NCBI GenBank assembly: GCA_947066955.1
Contig: CAMTAF010000002.1
Location: 42,754 to 106,753, forward strand
Reading direction: 5' to 3'
Source: an uncultured Hungatella sp.
Lineage (GTDB): Bacteria; Bacillota; Clostridia; Lachnospirales; Lachnospiraceae
Length of the DNA stretch: 64,000 nt
Under the pieces are notes generated by a model. It saw only the letters and a program-made list of their open reading frames with translations, had not been told where the DNA came from and made no database searches. The translations under genes and the position numbers were made by a program. Below are positions 37,901-48,706 of this stretch, one piece after another (within the stretch, counting starts at the first letter, position 1; each line of letters starts with the position of its first letter).

Positions 37901-39568
37901 TCAATAAAACAGCCGGTTCACTGCGCTGAATATTCCTCTGAAGGATGCCCTGGTGATGTTGGAGCTGATCCCCACGCCGTAGGTCACTTTTCCGCTTCTC
38001 ACATCCATCAGATGAATGTAGGAGGCGGCCTGAGCCCCGGAGCCTGATGTCAAGGCATGCTCGCTGTAATCCAGCACCCGGATCTCAATGTCAAGCTCTT
38101 TCTCAAGGCCTTTCTGGATGGCGTCGATGGGGCCGTTGCCCACTCCCTCAAATATTCTCTCAAGGCCATGGTTGCTGTAAGTAACCTTTACCAGGGTAGC
38201 GAAATCGCCATCCTCGTTCTCTGTGTCCGTGATCTGGCATCTGCGGAAATGGATGGGCTCCTTGCGCTCCGTGTAGTTGCGCCTGAACTCCTCCATGATC
38301 TGTTCCGGAGCCACCTCTCCCTGCTTCTCGGAGATGGCCTGGATCACATCGGCAAACTCCTTGTGCATGCCCTTGGGAAGCTTGAAGCCGAAGAATGTGT
38401 CCATGACAAAGGCCACGCCGCCCTTGCCCGACTGGCTGTTGATTCGGACAACCGGCTCATACTGCCTTCCGATATCCGCAGGATCAATGGGAAGGTAGGG
38501 AACCTCCCAGTACTGGCTCTGCCTCTCCTTCAGCGCAGCCATGCCCTTGTTGATGGCATCCTGATGGGAGCCGGAAAACGCGGTGAATACCAGCTTTCCC
38601 GCGTAAGGATGGCGCTCCGGGATGGCCATCTTGGTGCAGCGCTCGTACACTTCCGCGATGGAGCGGATGTTCTCGATGTTCAGCTGCGGGTCAATCCCCT
38701 GGGAGAACATGTTGTAAGCCAGGGTCAGGATATCCACATTGCCTGTCCGCTCCCCGTTGCCGAACAAGGTTCCCTCCACTCTCTGGGCGCCTGCCAGAAG
38801 GGCAAGCTCCGTGGCCGCCACGCCGGTTCCTCTGTCATTGTGAGGGTGAACGCTTAAGATGATGCTGTCCCTGTTTTTAAAATGGGTGTTCATCCACTCG
38901 ATCTGGTCCGCGTACACATTGGGAGTGGTCATCTCCACTGTGGAGGGAAGATTAATGATAATGGGTTTTTCGGCAGTGGCTCCCCAGGTCTCCTGGACGG
39001 CCGTGCAGATCTCCAGGGCATAGTCCAGCTCTGTCCCGGTAAAGCTCTCCGGAGAATACTCCAGGATCAGATTCCCGTCAAAACCCTTGGCGTATTTCTT
39101 CACCAGATTGGTCCCGTCAACAGCGATCTGGGTGATCTCCTCCTTGTTCTTGTGGAACACCACATCCCTCTGAAGGGTGGAGGTGGAATTGTAAATATGC
39201 ACCACCACATTCTTAATGCCCTTGATGGCTTCGAAAGTTCTCTTGATCAGATGCTCCCTGCACTGGATGAGAACCTGAACCCACACGTCGTCCGGAATCA
39301 TATGGCGCTCCACCAGCTGGCGCAGAAAGTCATATTCGATCTGGGAGGCTGCCGGAAATCCCACCTCGATCTCCTTAAAGCCCAGATCTACCAGCATTTT
39401 GAAGAATTCCATCTTCTCCTCTACCACCATAGGCTCCACCAGAGCCTGATTCCCGTCGCGAAGGTCCACGCTGCACCACACCGGCGCCTTCTGGATCTGT
39501 TTGGAAGCCCAACTTCTCTCAGGAAAATCTACCACAGGGACCCTCTTATATCTCTGATAATTCAACAT
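37901..39568 (-). CDS. leuA: 2-isopropylmalate synthase
   Basis: APVWCSVDLRDGNQALVEPM, LSVHPHNDRGTGVAATELALLAGAQRVEGTLFGNGERTGNVD. Confidence 0.95.
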   Translation of the reverse strand: MLNYQRYKRVPVVDFPERSWASKQIQKAPVWCSVDLRDGNQALVEPMVVEEKMEFFKMLVDLGFKEIEVGFPAASQIEYDFLRQLVERHMIPDDVWVQVLIQCREHLIKRTFEAIKGIKNVVVHIYNSTSTLQRDVVFHKNKEEITQIAVDGTNLVKKYAKGFDGNLILEYSPESFTGTELDYALEICTAVQETWGATAEKPIIINLPSTVEMTTPNVYADQIEWMNTHFKNRDSIILSVHPHNDRGTGVAATELALLAGAQRVEGTLFGNGERTGNVDILTLAYNMFSQGIDPQLNIENIRSIAEVYERCTKMAIPERHPYAGKLVFTAFSGSHQDAINKGMAALKERQSQYWEVPYLPIDPADIGRQYEPVVRINSQSGKGGVAFVMDTFFGFKLPKGMHKEFADVIQAISEKQGEVAPEQIMEEFRRNYTERKEPIHFRRCQITDTENEDGDFATLVKVTYSNHGLERIFEGVGNGPIDAIQKGLEKELDIEIRVLDYSEHALTSGSGAQAASYIHLMDVRSGKVTYGVGISSNITRASFRGIFSAVNRLFY

Positions 39569-39590
39569 GTATGTCTCCTCCTAGTATATA

Positions 39591-39708
39591 ATGTCACCAC
39601 CCACTAGGGTGCTGACCTGCGTGCGCCTCAGCGCACTTCCTATTATACAATGTCACCACCCGCCAGGGTGCTGACCTGCGTGCGCCTCAGCGCACTTCCT
39701 ATTATAAT
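39591..39708 (-). repeat. 59-bp tandem duplication in leuA upstream region
   Basis: ATGTCACCACCC(A/G)C(T/C)AGGGTGCTGACCTGCGTGCGCCTCAGCGCACTTCCTATTATA occurs at 39591 and 39650; each unit contains a GTGCGC-TGAG-GCGCAC hairpin on the minus strand. Confidence 0.85.
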
Positions 39709-39714
39709 AAAGTG

Positions 39715-40875
39715 TTAGACGTAGCTGAGTACCATCTGGAACCCCACCTCATAGCCCGGCATCAGAGAATCTATAACCACGTATTCCTCCCTGGTATGGG
39801 CTCCGCTGCCCTCGTAGGTTCCCAGGCACAGGCTTGGAATTCCTAAGGACAGGGGAATATTGCAGTCTGTAGAACCGGGGCACTGATCAGGCGCTTTCCC
39901 GGTATACTCCAGGATGGTGTCCGAGGCCAGGCGGATCATCTTTTCCTTCACCGTGAGATCCACGTCGCCCTCGCAGGGGCGGAGGCCCACGACCTCGATC
40001 TGGATATCCATGCCCTGCTGCCTCTTCTCAGCGATGATGCTGTCAAACTGCTGCTCCATATAGTCAAGCCCTTCCCTGCTGTCAGAGCGGAATTCATAGA
40101 GCATCTGAGCATACTGGGCAATGGTGTTCACGGAAGTGCCGCCGGAGATCATGCCTACATTGTAGGTGGTCTTTCCCTCTGAAGGGACCTGAATCTTGTA
40201 AAGGTCGTGAATCAGCTCCGACAGCTGGGCAATGGCATTGGGATTGCCGAAGGAACCGTAGGAGTGGCCTCCCACTGTGCGGACAGAGATCTTGAAGCGC
40301 TTGGAGCCCACGGCTCTGGTGGCCATGGCGGACAAACTGCCGTCAAAACTGTAAAATTCCTGAATTCGTTTTCCGTAAGTCTCGCAGATCTTTCTGGATC
40401 CTTTCAGATTGCCCAAACCCTCCTCCCCGGAGTTGCACACCAGCACCAGTCCATGGGGGCTTGTCCCCGCCGCCGCAGCCTCTTTAAGCTTGTCTGCCCC
40501 TCCTGTCTCTGTCAGGTACTTGGCGATCATCATCAGGCACACCAGATTGGCCGTGTCGTCACCTACGCCGGGGCAGCAGATCTTCCCGTCCTCGATCTTT
40601 AAAGGCAGGGGATCCGTGTCGGGAAATACCACGTCAGTGTGGGCCATAAACACCACAACCGGGTTGTCCTCTGTCACGCCTATGGGATACACCACATTTA
40701 ACGCCTCATCCACAAACACCCCACTGGCTCCCTGATCCTCCAGCCATTTCCTGCAGAATTCCGCTCTCTTCTCCTCGTGGTTGGAGGGGGAAGGAATCTG
40801 GGCCAGGGTGATGAGAAGTTCCCTGGCCTCCTGGGCATGAGCGTTGATATAATCTAATACACGTTGTTCAAGCAT
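39715..40875 (-). CDS. M20-family metallopeptidase
   Basis: VVFMAHTDVVFPDTDPLPLKIEDGKICCPGVGDDTANLVCLMMIAKYL, NSGEEGLGNLKGSR. Confidence 0.85.
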   Translation of the reverse strand: MLEQRVLDYINAHAQEARELLITLAQIPSPSNHEEKRAEFCRKWLEDQGASGVFVDEALNVVYPIGVTEDNPVVVFMAHTDVVFPDTDPLPLKIEDGKICCPGVGDDTANLVCLMMIAKYLTETGGADKLKEAAAAGTSPHGLVLVCNSGEEGLGNLKGSRKICETYGKRIQEFYSFDGSLSAMATRAVGSKRFKISVRTVGGHSYGSFGNPNAIAQLSELIHDLYKIQVPSEGKTTYNVGMISGGTSVNTIAQYAQMLYEFRSDSREGLDYMEQQFDSIIAEKRQQGMDIQIEVVGLRPCEGDVDLTVKEKMIRLASDTILEYTGKAPDQCPGSTDCNIPLSLGIPSLCLGTYEGSGAHTREEYVVIDSLMPGYEVGFQMVLSYV

Positions 40876-40894
40876 AATTTTTTGCCTTCCTCCT

Positions 40895-42247
40895 TTATAA
40901 AAGATGGCCCTGAGCCTTCATAACCTCTATAACCTGATCCACGTACTTTTCGCAGATCTCCTGAGTGCCGGCCTCCACCATGACTCTCACCACCGGCTCT
41001 GTCCCGGACTGGCGCAGAAGGATCCTTCCGCCTCCTCCCAGGCTCTCGGTGACTTTCTCCACCTCGGCCTTTACCGCCGGGTCTTCCTGGGCTGCCAGCT
41101 TATCTTTCACTTTTACATTTTTCAAAACCTGGGGATAGATCTCCACCTCAGATGCCAATTTTTCCAGGGTCTGTTTCTTCTCCAGAATCACTTCCATAAC
41201 TTTTAAGGAGGTGAGGATCCCGTCCCCTGTGGTAGCGTTCTTGCTGAAAATAATGTGGCCCGACTGCTCCCCGCCAAGGCAGTGTCCGTATGTGGACATG
41301 TTTTCGTACACATATTTGTCTCCTACTGCCGTCTTCTCATAGGAGATTCCCTCTCTGTCAAGGGCTTTGTACAGGCCGAAGTTGGACATGACAGTGGTAA
41401 CCACCGTGTTGTTCACCAGAGTTCCCTGCTCTTTCATGTATTTTCCGCAGATGTACATGATCTTGTCTCCATCCACCACTTCTCCCCTGCTGTCCACGGC
41501 AATGCACCGGTCCGCGTCGCCGTCATAGGCAAATCCTACATCCAGATGGTTTTTCCTCACATGCTCCTGGAGCACATGGATGTGGGTGGAACCGCAGTCG
41601 GTGTTGATGTTCAGACCATCCGGCCCGTTGTTGATCACAAAGGTCTCTGCTCCTAAAGCATCAAACACATTCTTGGCAATGGAGGAGGCGCTGCCGTTGG
41701 CGCAGTCAAGGCCCACCTTCATATTCTTGAAGGAGCGGGTGGCGATGGAGATCAGATAACCGATGTAGCGGTTCCTTCCCGCGGTGAAATCAGTAGTGCG
41801 GCCAATATTGTCTTTGCGCGCCAGGGGGATCTCCCCCATCTCTCCGTCCAGATACTTCTCAATCTTCTCGATCACCGACTCTTCCAGCTTCTCCCCCTTC
41901 TCATTGATCACCTTGATGCCGTTGTCATAATATGGATTGTGGCTGGCAGAAATCATGATGCCGCAGTTAAACCCTTCCGTGCGGACCACATAGGACACGC
42001 TGGGGGTTGTGGTCACATGGAGAAGATACACATCAGCCCCTGAGGCGGTCAGCCCGGCCACCAGTGAGTACTCAAACATGTAGCTGCTTCTCCTGGTATC
42101 CTTGCCGATCACCACCCTGCACCTGGTGTCCGGCTCCGCCTGACCGTAATACCAGCCCAGGAAACGTCCTACCTTATACGCGTGTTCCACTGTCAGATCC
42201 ACATTGGCTTCTCCCCGGAAGCCGTCTGTTCCAAAATACTTTCCCAT
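40895..42247 (-). CDS. glmM: Phosphoglucosamine mutase
   Basis: MGKYFGTDGFRGEANVDLT, GIMISASHNPYYDNGIK, AYDGDADRCIAVD, LLRQSGTEPVVRVMVEA. Confidence 0.95.
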   Translation of the reverse strand: MGKYFGTDGFRGEANVDLTVEHAYKVGRFLGWYYGQAEPDTRCRVVIGKDTRRSSYMFEYSLVAGLTASGADVYLLHVTTTPSVSYVVRTEGFNCGIMISASHNPYYDNGIKVINEKGEKLEESVIEKIEKYLDGEMGEIPLARKDNIGRTTDFTAGRNRYIGYLISIATRSFKNMKVGLDCANGSASSIAKNVFDALGAETFVINNGPDGLNINTDCGSTHIHVLQEHVRKNHLDVGFAYDGDADRCIAVDSRGEVVDGDKIMYICGKYMKEQGTLVNNTVVTTVMSNFGLYKALDREGISYEKTAVGDKYVYENMSTYGHCLGGEQSGHIIFSKNATTGDGILTSLKVMEVILEKKQTLEKLASEVEIYPQVLKNVKVKDKLAAQEDPAVKAEVEKVTESLGGGGRILLRQSGTEPVVRVMVEAGTQEICEKYVDQVIEVMKAQGHLL

Positions 42248-42489
42248 GTGATCAAATCCTCCCTGTCTTCTATTTTACTTTAAAAGCTCAGCGCCCCTGC
42301 GCTGAGCTGTGCGAAAACGGGGCCGCGAAGCGGCATCTTCCACTCCCGTTTTCTGCACATCCCCCGGAGGGCATAGTAACCCCCCTTTCATTCATGGTGA
42401 TGCCCTAAGCGGGGCATGGGGGTTTACTTGAAATCTTGTGTAGTATCATAGCACACTTTTCGTCTGTTTGCAATTTCCCATCTGCCGCC

Positions 42490-43428
42490 TCAGCCAGATG
42501 CGGAATTCTTTTCCTCAGCCTCCGGGCTTGATGATTCCTGTTCCGGCGAAGACGGCTCCGTCTCCCGGGAATCCGGGTCCGCCTCCACTGCAAAGAGCAC
42601 CGTCCTCCCGTCGTCCACCTCGTAGCTGCACGTCACAAAGGTGTAGAGATTCTTCACCGGTTTCTCCGGGATCTCCCCGTAGCTGCATGGCTCTATCATC
42701 TTTCGGACAAACTCCTGGAATGCTTCCCTGGACTTAAACCGGGTCCGCCTGACCGTTGGGTCATTTTTTATGTAATAGCAGGAGACCGCTTTCAGGTGGA
42801 TGGTCTCCTTGGGGGTATAGAGCTCAAAATACTGATGCTCCTTAAAATACTCCTCTTCCTTGTAGTACACGATGTCCCTGAACATGGAACCGTTTCTCAT
42901 GTGGTGTCCGTAGAAAATGTTGTTGTAGCCCCTCAGATCCCTCTGGCTGGCGAAATCCAGGAAAATACTTCCAGCGGCGGTCTCCTCCCCCTCAAAGCTT
43001 CTGTGGAGGTAGGTGTCATTAGTCTCCCCCTGGACAATGGGGTAGTCGATGTTGGTGCCCGGTATCCGGATCCAGCCCACCACGTCAGGGTTGATCCTGG
43101 CCAGCTCCTCAAAATCAATGGGGGATACGTAGGGCGGCTGGGTCTCCCGCTGAGTCTCCGGCTGGGTGTCCTTTTTGGTCTCCTCCTCAGTCTCCGGGTC
43201 CGAGAAAGGCTCTGGCTCCGTCTGCCTCACTAACTGGGCCAGGCTTTCGTACTCCTGCTGGGCCTTATAGTTCTCCGCCATCTCCGCGATGACCCAGACG
43301 CCGCTGACAAGGGAGAGGCTTATGAGAACCGCCAGTATTATCTTATGAAAGACATTCCGTTTCCGTGTGTGTTTTTCTTTCATTTTCCACCTCTTTTGCT
43401 GAGGGCAAGTCTGGTCCTCTGCTTTCAT
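42490..43428 (-). CDS. Class B sortase
   Basis: NPDVVGWIRIPGTNIDYPIVQGETNDTYLHRSFEGEETAAGSIFLDFASQ...NIFYGHHMRNGSMF...LYTFVTCSYE (TxxC). Confidence 0.92.
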   Translation of the reverse strand: MKAEDQTCPQQKRWKMKEKHTRKRNVFHKIILAVLISLSLVSGVWVIAEMAENYKAQQEYESLAQLVRQTEPEPFSDPETEEETKKDTQPETQRETQPPYVSPIDFEELARINPDVVGWIRIPGTNIDYPIVQGETNDTYLHRSFEGEETAAGSIFLDFASQRDLRGYNNIFYGHHMRNGSMFRDIVYYKEEEYFKEHQYFELYTPKETIHLKAVSCYYIKNDPTVRRTRFKSREAFQEFVRKMIEPCSYGEIPEKPVKNLYTFVTCSYEVDDGRTVLFAVEADPDSRETEPSSPEQESSSPEAEEKNSASG

Positions 43429-43456
43429 GAAAGCAAAAATCCGGATTCTCTAAAAA

Positions 43457-44533
43457 TTACGGGTTCTCGTTCATCTTTGCCAGCCTGGCCGCCTGGCTGG
43501 CCGCGATCAGGCTGTCGATAATCTCCTGGATATCCCCGTTCATGATGGAATCGATCTTGTAGAGGGTCAGCTTGATCCGATGCTCTGTCACCCGCCCCTG
43601 GGGGAAATTGTAGGTGCGGATCTTCTCGGACCTGTCCCCTGTGCCGATCTGGCTCCTTCTCTCCTCTGCCTCGGAGTTCTGGCGCTTCTCCAGCTCCATG
43701 TCGTACAGCTTGGAGCGGAGCAGCCGGAAGGCCTTCTCCTTGTTCTGGAGCTGGGATTTCTCCGTCTGGCTGTAGATCACGATGCCTGTGGGGATGTGGG
43801 TCAGACGCACCGCAGAGTCCGTGGTGTTGACGCACTGTCCGCCGTTTCCGGAGGCGCGCATCACGTCGATGCGGCAGTCTTTCATGTCGATCTGCACATC
43901 CACTTCCTCCGCCTCGGGCATCACAGCCACCGTGGCGGTGGAAGTGTGAATGCGGCCCCCGCTCTCTGTCTCAGGCACCCTCTGCACCCTGTGGACACCG
44001 CTCTCGTACTTCAGCTTGGAATACGCGCCTTTGCCCGTGATCATGGCGATCACTTCTTTAAATCCGCCGATCCCGTTTTCATTGACGCTTACAATCTCCA
44101 CTTTCCACCGCTGGCTCTCAGCGTAATTCACGTACATTCGGTACAGCTCCGCGGCGAACAGCGCCGCCTCGTCTCCTCCCGCGCCGGCGCGGATTTCCAG
44201 GATAATGTTCTTGTCATCATTAGGATCTTTGGGAAGGAGAAGGATCTTTAACTCCTGTTCCAGCTCCTCTGCCCGCTTCCTGGCATCGGACAGTTCCTCC
44301 TTGGCCAGCTCCCTCATCTCCTCGTCATTTTCTTCCTCCAAAAGAGCCACGCTGTCCTCGATATCCTGCTTTGCCTTTTTGTACTGTTTGTAGGCCTCCA
44401 CCACCGGGGACAGATCAGCCTGCTCTTTCATGATCTTGCGAAAACGGTTCTGATCCTCAGCTATGGAAGGGCTGTTCAGCTCCTGCATCAGCTCCTCATA
44501 GTGGATCAGTATATCATCCAAACGGTCAAACAT
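43457..44533 (-). CDS. prfA: Peptide chain release factor 1
   Basis: [49 protein letters not shown]. Confidence 0.97.
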   Translation of the reverse strand: MFDRLDDILIHYEELMQELNSPSIAEDQNRFRKIMKEQADLSPVVEAYKQYKKAKQDIEDSVALLEEENDEEMRELAKEELSDARKRAEELEQELKILLLPKDPNDDKNIILEIRAGAGGDEAALFAAELYRMYVNYAESQRWKVEIVSVNENGIGGFKEVIAMITGKGAYSKLKYESGVHRVQRVPETESGGRIHTSTATVAVMPEAEEVDVQIDMKDCRIDVMRASGNGGQCVNTTDSAVRLTHIPTGIVIYSQTEKSQLQNKEKAFRLLRSKLYDMELEKRQNSEAEERRSQIGTGDRSEKIRTYNFPQGRVTEHRIKLTLYKIDSIMNGDIQEIIDSLIAASQAARLAKMNENP

Positions 44534-45485
44534 GACAGCCTCCTAATTCGTTATTATAGTGTAATGGTCCTTTTGCGTCTGCCCGGACCACCCGGTCCTT
44601 CCCCGGGGCATCCTTTATCACTTTTATATTGTCAAATCCCGCCTTCCCCAGAAGATCCTTTACCGCCCCGGCCTGGTCGTGGCCGATCTCCAGGTAGATG
44701 CTCCCCCCAGGCCTCAGCCATTTTCCCGCTTCTTTGGCAATGCTTCTGTAAAACCTCAGGCCATCCCGGTCCCCGTCCAGAGCCATAAAAGGCTCATGGT
44801 CCCGCACCTCCGGCTCAAGGCCCCGGATAATCTCTGTGGGAATATAGGGCGGATTGGATACCATAATGTCGAAGCCTGTCTCTGTCCGGCTCAAATCACC
44901 CTGGGACCTCTCCCGGGAGACAATGCTCCTCCCCTGCGGGGACAGGGCCTCAAATAAATCTCCCTGCCTCCACTGTATATCGCAGCCAGCCCCCAGGATC
45001 CGCTCCCCGTTGGCAGCGGCCACCGCCAGAGCCTCCCCCGACAAGTCCGTGGCAGTCACATGGGCATAGCCTCCTATTGCTTTTAAGCTGATGGCGATGC
45101 ACCCGGAACCGGTGCACAGATCCAGGACCCTCTTCCTGGGATCCTTCTGCTCCTGGAGCACAGTCTCCACCAGCGTCTCCGTGTCCTGCCTGGGGATGAG
45201 CACACGGCTGTCTACTTCAAAGGTAAATCCCATAAAATCCTGAGTTCCCAGGATGTGCTGCAGTGGAATCCTGCGGCAGCGCCTATGAATCATCTGCCGG
45301 TAATCTGCCGCTGCCTCCTCCACGGCCCTGGTCTCCTCAAGGTTTTCCATGCGGTTCATGAGAAAATGCACCGTGTCCAGCCGGAACGCCGCCAGTAGAA
45401 GCCGGCGGGCATCCAGAGCAGCCTCACTGTCTCCGGCTCTCTCCAGCTTTCTTATTCCTTCATTGAGCAGCTGATGTAATGTCAT
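44526..45485 (-). CDS. prmC: Release factor glutamine methyltransferase
   Basis: [36 protein letters not shown]; overlaps prfA. Confidence 0.95.
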   Translation of the reverse strand: MTLHQLLNEGIRKLERAGDSEAALDARRLLLAAFRLDTVHFLMNRMENLEETRAVEEAAADYRQMIHRRCRRIPLQHILGTQDFMGFTFEVDSRVLIPRQDTETLVETVLQEQKDPRKRVLDLCTGSGCIAISLKAIGGYAHVTATDLSGEALAVAAANGERILGAGCDIQWRQGDLFEALSPQGRSIVSRERSQGDLSRTETGFDIMVSNPPYIPTEIIRGLEPEVRDHEPFMALDGDRDGLRFYRSIAKEAGKWLRPGGSIYLEIGHDQAGAVKDLLGKAGFDNIKVIKDAPGKDRVVRADAKGPLHYNNELGGCHV

Positions 45486-45499
45486 GGCAAACAGCTCCT

Positions 45500-46456
45500 T
45501 TAACGGTTCCCGGAAACATCCTGATGGGGAAAATTCTCTGCCAGGTAGGCCCTCCAGTCAAACACGGCTTCCACCGCCGCGATGGCTACCTCGATCATAC
45601 TGTCATCTGGTTCCTTTGTTGTCATGTTCTGCATCCACATGCCTGGTTTGCTGAGGAAATTCACAATCTTTGAATCGTTTCGTCCCGCAAGCCGCAAAAA
45701 CTCATAGGACACCCCGGCGATCACCGGGATCAGCAGGATGCGGCTGAGCATCTTCAGGAGAAAGCCGTCCACCCTGACTACCATAAAAAATACGATGCTG
45801 ATCATCATGACGATAATCAGAAAGCTGGTTCCGCAGCGCTTATGCTGCTTGGAGCTGGCCCGGACATTGTCCACGTTCAGTTCTAAGCCGTGTTCAATGC
45901 AGTTGATACACTTGTGCTCCGCCCCGTGGTACATAAACGTGCGGCGGATATCCTCCATGTTTGAGATCACCTTGATGTAGGCGATAAAAATCCCCAGGCG
46001 GATCAGTCCTTCCAAAAACGCCATCATTGTGTCAGAACCTACCAGGGGACGGATGAGGCTGCTGATCCCCAGAGGGAGAATCATGAAGATGACCACAGCC
46101 GCCACCACGGAAAATGCCATGACAACCGGCATCAGCACCTTCTCAAGCTTTTCCCCAAACTTGTCATCCAGCCATTTCTCAATCCTGCCCGGCTCCTCCT
46201 CTTCCTCGTCATCCTCAAAAAAGCTGGCGGAAAAGGTCAGTGTCCTCATCCCAAGGATCATGGAGTCCGCGAAACTGAACACGCCCCTTATAAAAGGAAG
46301 GGAGAAAAGCTTCACTTTCTCCGTCAGGCTCACATACGTGTCCTTCTTTACCTCGATCTCTCCGTCAGGCTTGCGGACCGCAGTGGCATACTCCTGTTTA
46401 TTTTTCATCATAATGCCTTCAATGACGGCCTGGCCGCCGATTCCCGAATATTTCAT
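45500..46456 (-). CDS. DUF1385 membrane protein
   Basis: MKYSGIGGQAVIEGIMMKNKQEYATAVRKPDGEI; GAEHKCINCIEHG. The track's N-terminal extension is translated repeat DNA. Confidence 0.88.
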   Translation of the reverse strand: MKYSGIGGQAVIEGIMMKNKQEYATAVRKPDGEIEVKKDTYVSLTEKVKLFSLPFIRGVFSFADSMILGMRTLTFSASFFEDDEEEEEPGRIEKWLDDKFGEKLEKVLMPVVMAFSVVAAVVIFMILPLGISSLIRPLVGSDTMMAFLEGLIRLGIFIAYIKVISNMEDIRRTFMYHGAEHKCINCIEHGLELNVDNVRASSKQHKRCGTSFLIIVMMISIVFFMVVRVDGFLLKMLSRILLIPVIAGVSYEFLRLAGRNDSKIVNFLSKPGMWMQNMTTKEPDDSMIEVAIAAVEAVFDWRAYLAENFPHQDVSGNR

Positions 46457-46481
46457 AGTCCCTCTTTTTTGTGTGGTGCCG

Positions 46482-46522
46482 GACCCCGGCCAGCTTTTGC
46501 TGGCAAAACTCCTCTCGGGGCC
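46482..46522. repeat. Nested-hairpin repeat, family B
   Basis: ACCCCGGCCAGCTTTTGCTGGCAAAACTCCTCTCGGGGCC; related copies at 62347 and 52950. Confidence 0.55.
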
Positions 46523-46617
46523 GTGTGTAATCGAGTAGGGGCGTCCTTTCCCCCTACTCGCCGCGCCGGGGCGGGACCGCGCAAGCGGCCACATTTCCCT
46601 TTCGCCCCGTGTGTATA
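46522..46617 (-). repeat. Palindromic interspersed repeat, family A
   Basis: Reverse complement CACACGGGGCGAAAGGGAAATGTGGCCGCTTGCGCGGTCC...CGAGTAGGGGGAAAGGACGCCCCTACTCG. Confidence 0.8.
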
Positions 46618-46679
46618 AAAAGAGGTTGAGCATAAGTGTCGCCACTTAGATCTCAACCTGTCTTTTACTCATACTCTGG

Positions 46680-46898
46680 TTATTTGCCGGCATTAACACC
46701 GTACTTGCGATTAAACTTATCGATACGTCCGCGGGCAGCAACATTCTTCTGCTGGCCGGTATAGAAGGAATGGCACTTGGAGCAAACCTCAACGTGAATC
46801 TCCTTCTTTGTGGAACCGGTCACAAACTGATTGCCGCAGTTGCAGGTAACGGTTGCCTGATAGTATTCTGGATGGATACCTTCTCTCATGCTTCTCAC
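46680..46898 (-). CDS. rpmE: 50S ribosomal protein L31 (zinc-binding type)
   Basis: [48 protein letters not shown]. Confidence 0.96.
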   Translation of the reverse strand: MRSMREGIHPEYYQATVTCNCGNQFVTGSTKKEIHVEVCSKCHSFYTGQQKNVAARGRIDKFNRKYGVNAGK

Positions 46899-47035
46899 CT
46901 CTCAAATCCTTTTATTCTGTTATATCATATATACTGTGGCAGCTCAGCGCCACACTTTGTCGTTAAACAGCTTGTTTAGTATATCACAGAATAGTTCTTT
47001 ATGCAAGCCCCAATTTCCCCGGGTTTTGGGAAATA

Positions 47036-48535
47036 TCAGAAAAAGCGGATCTTCTTGGCATTGTCGATAAATTCCCGGTTGGTTCTGGTTTTTGCGAACA
47101 GGTCTAAGATCCTCTCCACCGATTCCTCCGGCTTTAAGCTGTTGGTGGCCTTGCGCACCATATCCACGCAATCCTTCTCCTCTGCGTTCAAAAGCAGCTG
47201 ATCGTTTCTGGTGCCTGATTTTAAGATGTCGATGGCCGGGAAGATCCTCTTTTCCGACAGCTTTCTGTCCAGCACCAGCTCCATGTTGCCTGTTCCCTTG
47301 AATTCCTCGTAGATCACGTCGTCCATGCGGCTTCCCGTGTCCACAAGGGCTGTGGCCAATATGGTCAGGCTTCCGCCTTCTCTCATGTTCCTGGCCGCGC
47401 CGAAAAATCTCTTTGGCATGTGAAGGGCCGCCGGATCCAGACCTCCGGAAAGGGTGCGTCCGCTGGGAGGCACTACCAGGTTGTAGGCTCTTGCCAGGCG
47501 GGTGATGCTGTCTAAAAGGATGACCACATCCCGTCCATGCTCTACCAGCCGCTTTGCCCTCTCGATCACCATCTCAGAGACCCTCTTATGCCGCTCCGCG
47601 AGTTCATCAAAGGTGGAATAGATCACCTCCACGTTCTTCCCTGTCACCGACTCCTTGATATCCGTAACCTCCTCAGGGCGCTCGTCAATCAGCAGGATGA
47701 TCAGGTGCATATCCGGGTTGTTGGTGGTGATTGCCTGGGCTACCTGTTTTAACAGGGTAGTTTTTCCTGCCTTTGGCGGGGACACAATCATGCCTCTCTG
47801 CCCCTTGCCGATGGGGGACAGAAGATCTAAGACCCTCATAGCCGTGCTGTTGACCCTCCCTCTGGTCTCCATGTGGAGCCTTTCATTGGGAAAAATAGGG
47901 GTCAGATCCTCAAAATTAGGGCGCCGCTCTATGACGGAGGGCGGATAGCCGTTGATGCTGGTCACATACAAAAGGGCGGCAAACTTCTCTGTAGCTGCCT
48001 TGATCCTCCGGTTCCCTCTTATGATATCTCCGGTCTTCATGTTGAAACGGCGGATCTGAGAGGGGGCCACGTAGACATCGTTCTCTCCCGGCAGGAAGTT
48101 CTCGCACCGGATAAATCCGAATCCATCGGGCATGACCTCAAGGATCCCGTTGGCCTCAATGCCGCTGTCCAGCTCCGGCATATCCTGGGGGCCGTCCGCC
48201 GTGGGAGCTGCCTGATAGGTTCTCTGGCCTGCGCCCCTCTCCCTGGGATTCTGCGGCTGGTTCTGTCCGGCGCCCTGAGAGGAGCCTGACTCCTGATTTT
48301 GGGGCTGGTTCTGACCGGAATTCTGGGACTGGTTTGAACCGGAATTCCTGCGACCCTGTCCTGACGGTTCCTGACGCTGGGAAACCGCCTTTTTGGAATC
48401 CTCTGCCTCCTTATCTTTCTCACAGAGCAGATCAATCAGGTCACTCTTTTTCATACTGCTGATTCCTCTGATCCCCTGGGCTTTGGCCAGCTCTTTCAGT
48501 TCTGTCAGCGACAGTGTCTGTAATTTTTCACGCAT
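47036..48535 (-). CDS. rho: Transcription termination factor Rho
   Basis: [98 protein letters not shown]. Confidence 0.97.
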   Translation of the reverse strand: MREKLQTLSLTELKELAKAQGIRGISSMKKSDLIDLLCEKDKEAEDSKKAVSQRQEPSGQGRRNSGSNQSQNSGQNQPQNQESGSSQGAGQNQPQNPRERGAGQRTYQAAPTADGPQDMPELDSGIEANGILEVMPDGFGFIRCENFLPGENDVYVAPSQIRRFNMKTGDIIRGNRRIKAATEKFAALLYVTSINGYPPSVIERRPNFEDLTPIFPNERLHMETRGRVNSTAMRVLDLLSPIGKGQRGMIVSPPKAGKTTLLKQVAQAITTNNPDMHLIILLIDERPEEVTDIKESVTGKNVEVIYSTFDELAERHKRVSEMVIERAKRLVEHGRDVVILLDSITRLARAYNLVVPPSGRTLSGGLDPAALHMPKRFFGAARNMREGGSLTILATALVDTGSRMDDVIYEEFKGTGNMELVLDRKLSEKRIFPAIDILKSGTRNDQLLLNAEEKDCVDMVRKATNSLKPEESVERILDLFAKTRTNREFIDNAKKIRFF

Positions 48536-48706
48536 ATTTTTCTCTCCTTATTTAATTTTAATCAACATCCTTATTCTGTTCTCGCTCAGGGATTGTTCCT
48601 TTGAGTCAGGAATAAACGAAATGTTCTTGAACTTAAGATCCGGCGGCTTCTTACAGCCGCCTGTATCATTGTATCTATTATAGTCTATCTTTCCCAAAAA
48701 GAAAAG

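Noticed and set aside
45500-46645. Long N-terminal extension of the DUF1385 ORF
   Set aside because: First 63 codons are family A/B repeat DNA; homology starts at MKYSGIGGQAVIEG (46456).
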